Part shown: in pieces, positions 20,755-29,537 of the stretch
Position numbering within the stretch: the first letter of the stretch is position 1
Layout of the letters: the number at the start of each line of letters is the position of its first letter
IMG/VR virus record: IMGVR_UViG_3300034073_002852
Span: 1 to 30,803 of that record
Strand: one strand, 5' to 3'
DNA length: 30,803 nt
Source of the DNA: a virus
Notes under the pieces: model-generated
Databases searched by the model: none
Told to the model about the DNA's origin: nothing
What the model saw: the letters and a program-made list of their open reading frames with translations, nothing else
Program-made: the position numbers and the translations under genes

Positions 20755-22520
20755 TTCGAATAGAACAGTTTTTGTTTGAAAACGGAATTGAAAGGACTCA
20801 AGCTGAGGCCTTGATAGCACAGTTTCCGACGCTCCAATTTCCAACCGCTCAGGAATTTATAGACTACTTTGAATCACAAAACATTACACTCACATACGAA
20901 ACTAAGTTGGGTGTGAATCGTGAAGTATTTCAACCAAAGGATGAGTTATTACAAAAGTTCAAAGATTTCAAATCTTCAACTGACTACGATTATGTCAAAA
21001 AGTACATAGCTGAGCAGAGGAGAATTCAAGCTGCTATAGATAGTGGTGACATAGTAAGATCATCTAATCTTTTGGAAGGAATTACAAACCAACCTTTAGA
21101 CCCATTTTTCAATTTCATAGTTAGAAAAATGCTAACAGGAAGTGAAACTGGAGTCTTACCATCAGAATCCTTACGTTCACTACTAGATGAACTAACTAAA
21201 AAAACACAACAAGATATAGACACAACTGTTGGTGTTAGTCGAGATGAGTTGGGTCGTATAATTTCATTTGATAACTACCTTAGAAATAAAGGTGTTGTTA
21301 AAGTTGAATTGTTGGATGAGCGGTTTGCTATTGAATCTTTCAATTATGTTGTTGATAAGAAGTTCGACCAACTTGAAAATGCTATTACTGCTGAAAAAAA
21401 TGTTCTACGTCGTGCAGCAGAGTTTGACACTCTATTTCCAGTTGATGCAACTGGAGACGGTGTAGTTGATAATAGGGATTTTATTGAAAACCTAAAGCAA
21501 TTGATAGTCAGTGATTCGAATAGTGTTGCTGCATTGCAATCTAGGTTGGAGGTACTACAAACACAACTATCTGATATAAATGAACTAGTAAACATAAAAG
21601 ACTCTGATCTTGATGACCTGAATAGGATTATAGCCGAACTCTCAGTAGAGAGAAGTATAATAGAAGAAGAAAACGCGGTGAAAGATGAAACTATCATTGC
21701 ATTGAATGCGGTGATAGATGCTACACTGGCACAATTGGAAGATAGAGTTTCACAACAACTAACAAATACAACCGATGCTTTCGATGCACTAGCTACACAA
21801 ATAGAGGCACAAGCTAAGAAGTCGGAGGAAGCTTCCGCTAAACAATTAGCTGCCTTTGAAAAGGCTGTGAGTGGTCTAGCAGATTCTCTAAAACCGGCGG
21901 AACCTGAGCCAGATCCAGAAAATCCAGCGGCAGAAGTGATAAAGCAAATCTTGGACAAATGGGACAAGATAACTGTTATATCAGAAACAACATACACTAA
22001 GTTTGTCAGAGTTTTGGACATACTTGGTGCCAAGAAGCCAACAAAATCAACTTATGTATTTGTTCCACCGGCAAAGGGTAATCCGTTCAATCCATCTGAA
22101 GAGATAAAACAACATCTGAAATGGAATAATGAATTGAAACCACAGATAAAGAGTATAGTTGCTGGTTTAGCGGATAAAGCGGCTGCCGAAGAAGTTTTGA
22201 GAAACGTAAATGATATTCTAAATGATGTGAATGGAAGTCTAAACAACAATGGTATGTATAACACTATAGTTGCTGCGTTAGATGCTTGGGTTGAAGACCA
22301 AGCACAAGTCCGTGGATTTGCAACATCCGTTATAAGAAAGATAGCATTGGAAGTAGGATCCAAGTTTCCAGCCACAAATGATTTAGGTGGTAGTAGATCG
22401 TTGGCATTTCAAGCGGCTACTGGTATAAAAACAAGACTAAGTAGGGATCAAGATCAACTAATAAACATACTGACTATACTAGATGAAATCAAGAATAATG
22501 GTGCAGCATTCGGGTGGTAA
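20751..22520 (+). CDS. Coiled-coil tail protein with calcium-loop motif
   Basis: A 589-residue protein, mostly alpha-helical. The first 65 residues form a small domain (QAEALIAQFPTLQFPTAQEFIDYF). A calcium-binding loop of the dockerin/EF-hand type, DATGDGVVDNRDF, is at 232-244 with Asp at positions 1, 5, 9 and 12 of the loop. Residues 250-385 are a long coiled coil (repeated Leu, Ile and Ala heptads). An acidic Pro-rich hinge (PAEPEPDPENPAAE) at about 383-396 leads to a C-terminal helical domain. It overlaps the preceding gene by four bases. Position suggests a tail or baseplate part, possibly a tape, whisker or fibre-linking element. No specific family is recognised. Confidence 0.65.
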   Translation: MIRIEQFLFENGIERTQAEALIAQFPTLQFPTAQEFIDYFESQNITLTYETKLGVNREVFQPKDELLQKFKDFKSSTDYDYVKKYIAEQRRIQAAIDSGDIVRSSNLLEGITNQPLDPFFNFIVRKMLTGSETGVLPSESLRSLLDELTKKTQQDIDTTVGVSRDELGRIISFDNYLRNKGVVKVELLDERFAIESFNYVVDKKFDQLENAITAEKNVLRRAAEFDTLFPVDATGDGVVDNRDFIENLKQLIVSDSNSVAALQSRLEVLQTQLSDINELVNIKDSDLDDLNRIIAELSVERSIIEEENAVKDETIIALNAVIDATLAQLEDRVSQQLTNTTDAFDALATQIEAQAKKSEEASAKQLAAFEKAVSGLADSLKPAEPEPDPENPAAEVIKQILDKWDKITVISETTYTKFVRVLDILGAKKPTKSTYVFVPPAKGNPFNPSEEIKQHLKWNNELKPQIKSIVAGLADKAAAEEVLRNVNDILNDVNGSLNNNGMYNTIVAALDAWVEDQAQVRGFATSVIRKIALEVGSKFPATNDLGGSRSLAFQAATGIKTRLSRDQDQLINILTILDEIKNNGAAFGW

Positions 22521-22524
22521 ATAA

Positions 22525-25500
22525 ATGGCAAACTTTGAATACAAGAACATAAACGAGATAATCGCAGATAACAATCCAAAGAGGGGAATTACATTTCCAC
22601 TTGAAGATCTTGCATTATTAGAAAAGCGAACGATCGTACCAGAATTTGATCCGAGTGTTATAGATTCAGTTACTGGAAAGAATTCATTCAATGTAGAACT
22701 CCATGTATTTTTACGAAACTTGTTTTACGTAAAATCAGCATACAACATTGATACGTATTCTTTAGTTGATGGTAAAGACTATCCAAGTTTGTCACTACAG
22801 ATTCACAGAGATCTTGAAAATCTAAGCGTTCCACCCACTGAATACAAAGTTGTTTACAACTTCTTACGTGACTTTATAGGGTCATACGATTCTAAAGACA
22901 AGATGTTTATATCCGAAATATCTGACGATAGAACGGAGCTAAAACTTTCACTTGCGAATCCAAACTCTGAACAAGGGGTTGCTCAACTCGCTAGATTTGT
23001 CCTTGAGAATCTAAAACCGAAAACCTTTATACCACCAATAGTCTTGAACTTTGGAGAAAACAAGCTTGTTGATGTTATAAACGTTACATCGGATGGAGAC
23101 CCATTCTCATTCTATGTAAAACTATATGAACCACTTAGTCCAGACTTAGACATTTTCTTTACGTGTTGGGTTGCCGTTCGGTTGATGAAGCCGTACATTG
23201 ACACGGTAAACATTTTACCCGATCAATTTGAGCCAGAGATTCCATTTATAAAAGGGCCAAATTTTGAGGTAGATTACGATTACTGGACTACATCGGATAC
23301 CGAATATAAGTCATGGACGGAAATCCTAAGTGAAAATGTTCAGACATCTGAACAACTGATAAACCGATATATTTCAGGTTCTAGTTTGCCAGTTACACTG
23401 AATGTGGATTATACAGACTTCAAGAACTTTGTCTATTATTCTAATGCAAGAGATCGTGTTGATAACTTCGCATACAAGATGGAGTTGATAGAATTCTACA
23501 AGTCGGAACTAAATACACTTTCTACTATAACAGGATCTGTTGCAACAAACCGTATAAAGATTCAGTTACTGAAGGATAAGGTTATAAGTGGATTCGATGG
23601 ATTTGAAAAATACCTATACTATAACTCAACTGGTAGTTACAACTACACGTATCAAATAAGCGCATCAATAGTACCTTATCCAAAATACGAACTTGATGTA
23701 ACTGCTAGTGTTTATGACATAGCTACGAAGGAAGGAAAATTCAATTTCTATTCATACACATCTTCTTTTGTAGAAAATTGGTTGGACTCACTTCTTGAGT
23801 ATGCAACAGACTATGATGCAAAAAATTACACAGCGTTAGCAAAGGCACTACCAGATCATATCAGAGAAGATAGTGATAACGACCAGGCCGTAACGTTCGT
23901 CAATATGTTAGGTCAACACTTTGATATTATGTATCTGTACACGGATCACATTTTGAAGAAGAACCTAAGAATGGAACATCCAAATGATGGTATTTCACAG
24001 GATCTTATATTTGACGCAACAAGAAACTTAGGTTGGACGTTATCACATGGAACTCAGACAAAAGATTTATGGGAATACGCACTTGGTATAAGTGGTAGTA
24101 CCGAACCAATATGGACTGGAAAAACAACCATAAACAAGTATCTTGCTAAATCATATGAAGAGAGAACAAAAGAGGTGTGGAGGCGTATTTTCAATAATCT
24201 TCCATACATCTACAAGACAAAAGGAACTGCCCGTGGTATAAAGGCACTTCTTGCTGCTTATGGTATACCACAGACTATTCTAACTATTCGTGAATTTGGT
24301 GGGCCGGATAACGCAGACTTGGGAATAATTCCAAGAGCAGAGTGGGAAAAACACACGTACTATCTAAATCTACGTGGTTCTTTACCAACACCAACCACTG
24401 CAAGTTATGTTAGTATTCCGTGGGAAAAGGTCACAAGTCCAACTGGCACATGGCAATATCCAGACACTCTAACATTCCGTTGGAAAATGGAACCAGAAAG
24501 TAGATATACCTACACAGGCAATTCAACACAGACCCTACTTCAGAAGCAGTCGGGAAGTCGAGTGGATTGGTTTGTAACAATGGACAAAAACTCAGGAACA
24601 GATCTTGGTAAAGGTACATTGGCTTTCTGGATAGGTGATGGAACAACATATACTTCAGCGTCATTCTACGATCAGTATTTCTATGATGATGTACCAATAA
24701 GTCTCATGATCCGTAGAAACCTGAGTAATGATTTGACTGCATCAAATCAGACCTATGATGTTTTTGTAAAAACAGCGAAGTATGGCAAACTTGTAATAGA
24801 ACAATCTGCCAGTATTTCTATAAACGGAACAACCAGTGGTAGTTACAATCAGGCGTGGGTATCAGATGGAAATCTGTATATCGGATCTGGATCTAATATT
24901 CAAACTGATAACATCTTATCGGGTTCAATTTTCGAATTGAGATATTGGTCTTCTCCACTTGAAGAAAGTTCTTTCAATAATCACGTTATTGCTCCAAGAG
25001 CATACAACGGAAATAGTTCAACATCTTCGTTCTATGATCTACAAGCTCAATTCAAGTTTTGGCAGGAGTTTGATACTACACTGACTTCAAGTATAGCTAG
25101 TTCACACCCCAATCAAACACTGAGTAGTTTCTACTCGTCTCCAAAAACCGCATCTCTAATTGGATTCAATTATGATGCTTTCGAGTCGATAACTGAAACC
25201 TACAACATGGAAGTTGCAACGGTAGGAAACAATACACCTTTCGCTGAAAAAGTTCGTTTAGACTCTGGATCATTGCTTGGTGGGTTAGACCCCAATTACT
25301 CATCCGAGGTATCTAGATTTGATAAGTTCTCGGTTGACTCAAATAAGCTCATGGTAGCATTTTCGCCTCAGAGTATAATAAATGAAGACATCTACGAGGC
25401 AATAGGTTACACTTCAATAGATGACTACTTTGGTGAGTATTCCAATATAGACAAAGATGAATATCCAAGACTAAAATGGTTTGCGAGAGAGTACTGGCAA

Positions 25501-26553
25501 AAATACCCGAATAAAAATGACTTTACGGCTTACATTCGTCTAATATCACAATTTGACTTTAGTATCTTTGATCAAATTCGCCAAACTTTACCAGCCCGTG
25601 TAAACGAGATTCTTGGTATAGTTGTTGAACCAAATATCTTGGAGAGATCAAAAGTTCGTTTGGTGAAGAATTTTAGCGGGGTGTCTGAAACAGTAACTAG
25701 AACAAACGAGATTAGTTCGTCTGGTACTCCAAGTGCCACCGTATCTTCTAAAAGAGCCACTATCCTGATTGGTTTCGAGAATGAAAGTTCTTATCAAGAA
25801 ATCGATGGTGAAACCGATATAGCTATACAGTTTGAAGGATCACAGGATATAAATGTTGCTGGAGACTATGACACTGTAGTTATTCCAACTGGATTTGCAA
25901 GACAGTATAAGTTAGAAATAACAAGTTCTCGTGGTACGGGATTTGCAAATTTTGTACGTAATACTTTTGTTCCTTACAAAACGACCATAACTACAACTAC
26001 AGGTTCTATAAATTCGTTGCTTACAACTTACACCAGTTTGATTCAAAACAGGACATATGGTAGAGTTTTCGGAAGTATTTCATCTGGAGTCGGCACTGGA
26101 GTCTCGACTATATTTGGTGTTGTTGATACTGCATTCACCAATACGTTTGAAAGAGAAAACGTATTTTACTCTGAAGGAAGTCCAGATATAGGATTTGGTT
26201 CGGGTTGGATTGTTCAGAGAAATGACTCAGGTAAGTCTCAAGCTGTATTTGAATCAACACAATCTTTTAGACGTGATAGTTATTACAGTGAGTACGTTTT
26301 TGCTTACACCAGTAGCAAAGATATGGATGAACGAAATTACTTCTCGTATACATTTACAAGTGCAAGTTTTGAGAATCCACATAACTTACCAAAACCAATA
26401 CGAGACCATCGCTTTGATGGGTGTAAATTGAGTGGGCCGGATATAAATGTAGATTCAAGTGAATCTCCAGACGGTAAGCCAGTAGTAGAAGTATTTATAG
26501 TAGATCCTAATCAGATAAACTTGAATCAAAATTTCACAAATAGTGGAATATGA
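22525..26553 (+). CDS. Large baseplate/tail structural protein with lectin-like domain
   Basis: At 1342 residues this is the largest protein of the window. Residues 1-250 are a domain rich in Asp, Phe and Pro; 250-500 are helical; the segment at about 555-590 (FNNLPYIYKTKGTARGIKA, then LLAAYGIPQTILTIREFGG) reads like the region of tail protein I and related wedge proteins that joins baseplate to fibres. Residues about 640-835 resemble a LamG/concanavalin-type beta sandwich (LTFRWKMEPES, GKGTLAFWIGDG, DGNLYIGSGSN, SIFELRYWSSPL). The remainder is beta-rich with Thr/Ser/Gly repeats, and ends near NQINLNQNFTNSGI. Its size and place after gp6 invite comparison with T4 gp7 (1032 residues), but homology is not shown. 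The lectin-like domain could bind host glycan. Confidence 0.65.
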   Translation: MANFEYKNINEIIADNNPKRGITFPLEDLALLEKRTIVPEFDPSVIDSVTGKNSFNVELHVFLRNLFYVKSAYNIDTYSLVDGKDYPSLSLQIHRDLENLSVPPTEYKVVYNFLRDFIGSYDSKDKMFISEISDDRTELKLSLANPNSEQGVAQLARFVLENLKPKTFIPPIVLNFGENKLVDVINVTSDGDPFSFYVKLYEPLSPDLDIFFTCWVAVRLMKPYIDTVNILPDQFEPEIPFIKGPNFEVDYDYWTTSDTEYKSWTEILSENVQTSEQLINRYISGSSLPVTLNVDYTDFKNFVYYSNARDRVDNFAYKMELIEFYKSELNTLSTITGSVATNRIKIQLLKDKVISGFDGFEKYLYYNSTGSYNYTYQISASIVPYPKYELDVTASVYDIATKEGKFNFYSYTSSFVENWLDSLLEYATDYDAKNYTALAKALPDHIREDSDNDQAVTFVNMLGQHFDIMYLYTDHILKKNLRMEHPNDGISQDLIFDATRNLGWTLSHGTQTKDLWEYALGISGSTEPIWTGKTTINKYLAKSYEERTKEVWRRIFNNLPYIYKTKGTARGIKALLAAYGIPQTILTIREFGGPDNADLGIIPRAEWEKHTYYLNLRGSLPTPTTASYVSIPWEKVTSPTGTWQYPDTLTFRWKMEPESRYTYTGNSTQTLLQKQSGSRVDWFVTMDKNSGTDLGKGTLAFWIGDGTTYTSASFYDQYFYDDVPISLMIRRNLSNDLTASNQTYDVFVKTAKYGKLVIEQSASISINGTTSGSYNQAWVSDGNLYIGSGSNIQTDNILSGSIFELRYWSSPLEESSFNNHVIAPRAYNGNSSTSSFYDLQAQFKFWQEFDTTLTSSIASSHPNQTLSSFYSSPKTASLIGFNYDAFESITETYNMEVATVGNNTPFAEKVRLDSGSLLGGLDPNYSSEVSRFDKFSVDSNKLMVAFSPQSIINEDIYEAIGYTSIDDYFGEYSNIDKDEYPRLKWFAREYWQKYPNKNDFTAYIRLISQFDFSIFDQIRQTLPARVNEILGIVVEPNILERSKVRLVKNFSGVSETVTRTNEISSSGTPSATVSSKRATILIGFENESSYQEIDGETDIAIQFEGSQDINVAGDYDTVVIPTGFARQYKLEITSSRGTGFANFVRNTFVPYKTTITTTTGSINSLLTTYTSLIQNRTYGRVFGSISSGVGTGVSTIFGVVDTAFTNTFERENVFYSEGSPDIGFGSGWIVQRNDSGKSQAVFESTQSFRRDSYYSEYVFAYTSSKDMDERNYFSYTFTSASFENPHNLPKPIRDHRFDGCKLSGPDINVDSSESPDGKPVVEVFIVDPNQINLNQNFTNSGI

Positions 26554-26569
26554 AAAACAAAAAACTTGA

Positions 26570-26577
26570 TATTTATA
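26570..26577 (+). promoter_or_regulatory. TATTTATA motif (candidate late promoter)
   Basis: TATTTATA in the 58-base gap, 34 bases before the ATG at 26612, preceded by CTTGA. The gap is one of the largest in the tail operon, and the following gene has a strong AAGGAG site (26599-26604), consistent with an abundant virion protein. Confidence 0.4.
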
Positions 26578-26611
26578 TGAGTAACAGTATATTCAACAAG
26601 GAGTAACAACA

Positions 26612-27307
26612 ATGGGTTATTTAGACAATTCCTCAATTACAGTGGACGCTATCCTTACGAAAAAAGGACGTGAACTTTTAGCAAAAGGAAGACAAAACTT
26701 CTCTATTACACAATTTGCTTTAGCCGATGATGAAGTAGATTATGATCTATGGAATCCAGCACATCCACTCGGTTCTGATTATTATGGTGTTGTAATCGAA
26801 AGTATGCCGGTAACAGAGGCAGTACCTGATGAAACTCAATCCATGAAGTATAAGCTAATTACCCTGCCTAAGGGTACGACTGCTATTCCATTTGTAACAG
26901 TTGGTAGTACATCTATTACTGTGAACGCAACAGATGCTTCGAGTATTGAACCTAACATTGTACCGGAAACTCGTTACAAGGGTGGTAACAACATAAACGA
27001 AGCAAGTTTGAATGCTACACTTGGTTACACCGCAACACTTCTTGACAGTACATACTTTACACTAAAGGTTGCTAATGGTGGTCAAATTGCAGGACTTTCT
27101 TCTGCTCCACAGGCTTCAATGGCTGGTGATGCAGAGACAGCGAACTCTGTCTCGGTTGTTGGTAAAACTTTCCGTGTTGAGCCAAATAGTCAGGCAAGAC
27201 TTATTGCTACACAAAAGACAACAAAGGTTATCATCACAGCAAATGAAACTGGCGGACGTATCGTAATCGACGTTACGGTAACACCACCAACTCAAACTGC
27301 ACCATAA
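26612..27307 (+). CDS. Conserved virion-type protein (GYLDNSSITVDAILTKKG family)
   Basis: A 231-residue protein with a start that I recall from structural proteins of large T4-like phages: GYLDNSSITVDAILTKKGRELL, then FSITQFALADDEVDYDLWNPAHPLGSDYYG (split here as two adjoining segments, residues 30-60) and VIESMPVTEAVPDETQSMKYKLI. The second half is a beta-rich domain with Thr, Val and Ala, finishing with ITANETGGRIVIDVTVTPP, similar to an Ig-like fold. AAGGAG lies 8 bases before the ATG. The role is not known, but its own promoter motif and strong ribosome binding site suggest a high copy number in the particle. Confidence 0.65.
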   Translation: MGYLDNSSITVDAILTKKGRELLAKGRQNFSITQFALADDEVDYDLWNPAHPLGSDYYGVVIESMPVTEAVPDETQSMKYKLITLPKGTTAIPFVTVGSTSITVNATDASSIEPNIVPETRYKGGNNINEASLNATLGYTATLLDSTYFTLKVANGGQIAGLSSAPQASMAGDAETANSVSVVGKTFRVEPNSQARLIATQKTTKVIITANETGGRIVIDVTVTPPTQTAP

Positions 27308-27349
27308 GTCACGACTGTTATAGATTCAACTAAATGATAGGAACAAAAT

Positions 27350-28456
27350 ATGGCGAATAATTCAAGAATTTTTAGACCTGTTCAAAGACCACTAGATCAA
27401 TCTGGAATGCCGATGACGGCAGCTGAAAAGGTAATCGAAACCCGTGGACTATGGTCGGCTGGAACAGGTGAATTATTGACTTTCTTCACAAGTTCAACCC
27501 AGACTACTTCATCTCGTGAATATTACTATGCTGTATGGAGTTCTGCTTCTTTAGATTGTGAAGATGCTCAAGTGTTTTCCGTTGCATATGGACACTATGC
27601 TGGATCGGGTTCACTATCACAAGGTGGGGAGGCAAGTGATACACCATCGAAAGCTATCTATTCACAGTATAGACTACTTTGTTTAGAACCGACTCAAACT
27701 TTGTTTAGTTTGGGTGATGAAGCTGCAACAACACTTTATGATTTTTATGCTATCAACTTCAACAGAAGTAAAGTCGGTGATAAAATTGACTTGGGTAATT
27801 TTGAACTATGTCTAGCCGAACTTAGTGGTAGTGGGAAGATAAATTCAGCACACACTGGAAGTGCAGTTGAAGTTTCAGGTTCTAATCCAAAGATTATCAA
27901 GCTTATTGATGATTCTGCAGATAAGACTGACGCTTTGGGTTATAATGGTATACCTTCTCCTGTTAGAAATCTTGTAAGTGGTAGTTTAGCCGATGGTATA
28001 CATAATCCATCTGCCCCACACTATTACGGACTTGTTTATGCTGACCTCGGAACAATCATTGTCTCTGCTGATGTGTTGAACATCTCCGCGTCATTCAATA
28101 CCGTTAGTGGTAGTAACATCGCTGGTGACAACTCATTCAAGTTATTCACATCTATAAGTGGATCTGCAACAAAAGACTTTGGATTTACAGCTAGAGCCGT
28201 TGATGTAAAACAACAAGATTTTTACTTCGTAAGAATATCCAATACTGAATTCAACTACAGTAATAATCCTACATATGTAAGTGGTAGTTCCGCCGTTGTT
28301 GCTAATACAAGCTTCACAAATGAACCGATCACATACATAACATCTATCGGACTTTACAATGACAGTGGTGATCTGCTTGCTATCGCAAAAATGAGTAAAC
28401 CACTTCAAAAATCATTCAATAGTGAATTATCAGTTACTGTGAAATTAGAGTACTAA
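27350..28456 (+). CDS. Virion-type protein, paralogue A
   Basis: A 368-residue beta-rich protein, the first of two adjacent paralogues. Shared landmarks with the next protein are REYYYAVWSS, VFSVAYGHYAGSGS, PSKAIYSQYRLL, FYAINFNRSKVGDK, IKLIDDSAD, SFKLFTSISGSA, FYFVRISNTEFNYSNNPTYV and ITSIGLYNDSGDLLAIAKMSKPLQKSF. Such proteins are typical of the tail regions of large T4-like phages of aquatic bacteria, where they are virion components of unknown role. Many SGS steps mark loops. AGGAAC is found about 7 bases before the ATG. It is followed after five bases by its paralogue. Confidence 0.7.
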   Translation: MANNSRIFRPVQRPLDQSGMPMTAAEKVIETRGLWSAGTGELLTFFTSSTQTTSSREYYYAVWSSASLDCEDAQVFSVAYGHYAGSGSLSQGGEASDTPSKAIYSQYRLLCLEPTQTLFSLGDEAATTLYDFYAINFNRSKVGDKIDLGNFELCLAELSGSGKINSAHTGSAVEVSGSNPKIIKLIDDSADKTDALGYNGIPSPVRNLVSGSLADGIHNPSAPHYYGLVYADLGTIIVSADVLNISASFNTVSGSNIAGDNSFKLFTSISGSATKDFGFTARAVDVKQQDFYFVRISNTEFNYSNNPTYVSGSSAVVANTSFTNEPITYITSIGLYNDSGDLLAIAKMSKPLQKSFNSELSVTVKLEY

Positions 28457-28461
28457 AAGTT

Positions 28462-29526
28462 ATGACACAAGAACAAATTCTAATACGTAAAAGCCTTAGA
28501 AACGGTAAAACCTTTACTCCTTTCGTGGATGACATAGATGTGGCTCCAAATCAAAAGGAAGTGGTATCAGCTCCGCTCTGGTCTAAGAGTCAAGCAGCAC
28601 TGACAGCTATTTATACCAGCTCTGCTCAGTCTACTAATCAGAAGAGATATTACTACGAAGTTTACAATAGCCAATCAAACTTACAAGGTGCCGAGTCTCA
28701 GTTTAGCATTGCTTATGGTGATTCTGTAGGGAGTGGTTCATCCACTGGTTCGGGTGCTCAGAATCTATATGACTTTCCTACAAAGGCGGTGTACTCGCAA
28801 TATAGACAGATGCTTTTGAATGCCGGCGATACCTTATTTACGTTCTCTGGTGGTGAGACATCCGAATACATATACGTTGTAAACGTAAACCGAGCCAGAT
28901 TCAAAGATAGAATGGATACAAAGACATGGCAACTTTCATTTTCGGGTTCAGGAGATAACTACATCACATTGATAGATGATTCTTCGGCATCAACAACTGA
29001 CTTAGCACAATTAGGTGGTAGAGTTTTCAATGTTAGAAGTGGTTCTATCGCGAACGGTATTTACACATCAGACACAACACCGTGGGGATTATTCTATCCA
29101 GACCGCGGTGTTATAGTATTGAATGGACAGGCACTTGATGCATCTGCTTCATTCAATACAGAACGTGTTCCTGCGACTGGAAGTGGATTTGATAACGCCT
29201 TCAAGTTATTCACTGCTATAAGTGGAGCTATGGCGGCTGATGTATCATGGTCATTTCAAGGTAGAACAAGTGAAGTAATGTCTTCAACATACTATTTTGT
29301 ACGACTGTTCAATGGTGAGTACAACTATACAACGAATGATAGCTTTATTAGTGGTAGTTCGGGTGTAGTGAAATATGATTCAATGGTGCGTGATCCACAG
29401 GTTTATGTTACTACGATTGGTTTGTATGACGATAATCAGGAATTGCTTGCGGTTGCAAAACTAAGTAAACCTGTAAAGAAGTCATTTGATAGAGAGTTGG
29501 TTATAAAAGTTAAACTAGATTATTGA
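28462..29526 (+). CDS. Virion-type protein, paralogue B
   Basis: A 354-residue paralogue of the preceding protein, colinear over nearly all its length: KRYYYEVYNS, QFSIAYGDSVGSGS, PTKAVYSQYRQML, YIYVVNVNRARFKDRMD, ITLIDDSSAS, AFKLFTAISGAM, YYFVRLFNGEYNYTTNDSFI and VTTIGLYDDNQELLAVAKLSKPVKKSFDR. The N-terminal 35 residues differ (RKSLRNGKTFTPFVDDIDVA), so the two copies may attach to different partners. It was probably made by tandem duplication. No strong ribosome binding site is visible; with only five bases between the genes, translation is probably coupled. Confidence 0.7.
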   Translation: MTQEQILIRKSLRNGKTFTPFVDDIDVAPNQKEVVSAPLWSKSQAALTAIYTSSAQSTNQKRYYYEVYNSQSNLQGAESQFSIAYGDSVGSGSSTGSGAQNLYDFPTKAVYSQYRQMLLNAGDTLFTFSGGETSEYIYVVNVNRARFKDRMDTKTWQLSFSGSGDNYITLIDDSSASTTDLAQLGGRVFNVRSGSIANGIYTSDTTPWGLFYPDRGVIVLNGQALDASASFNTERVPATGSGFDNAFKLFTAISGAMAADVSWSFQGRTSEVMSSTYYFVRLFNGEYNYTTNDSFISGSSGVVKYDSMVRDPQVYVTTIGLYDDNQELLAVAKLSKPVKKSFDRELVIKVKLDY

Positions 29527-29537
29527 GATAAACGCAT

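Noticed and set aside
21344-22033. A 229-codon open frame on the minus strand
   Set aside because: Antisense of a coiled-coil region rich in Ala, Glu and Asp codons; no promoter, ribosome binding site or recognisable protein features.
26588-26595. Host-type promoter CTTG-N19-TATATTCA before 26612
   Set aside because: Its transcription start would fall in the ribosome binding site, the -7 box has two mismatches, and TATTTATA at 26570 is a better candidate.
28608-28615. TATTTATA inside paralogue B (and another at 26492-26499)
   Set aside because: Both lie inside coding sequence, not at the 34-44 base distance from a start; such copies are expected by chance at this AT content.
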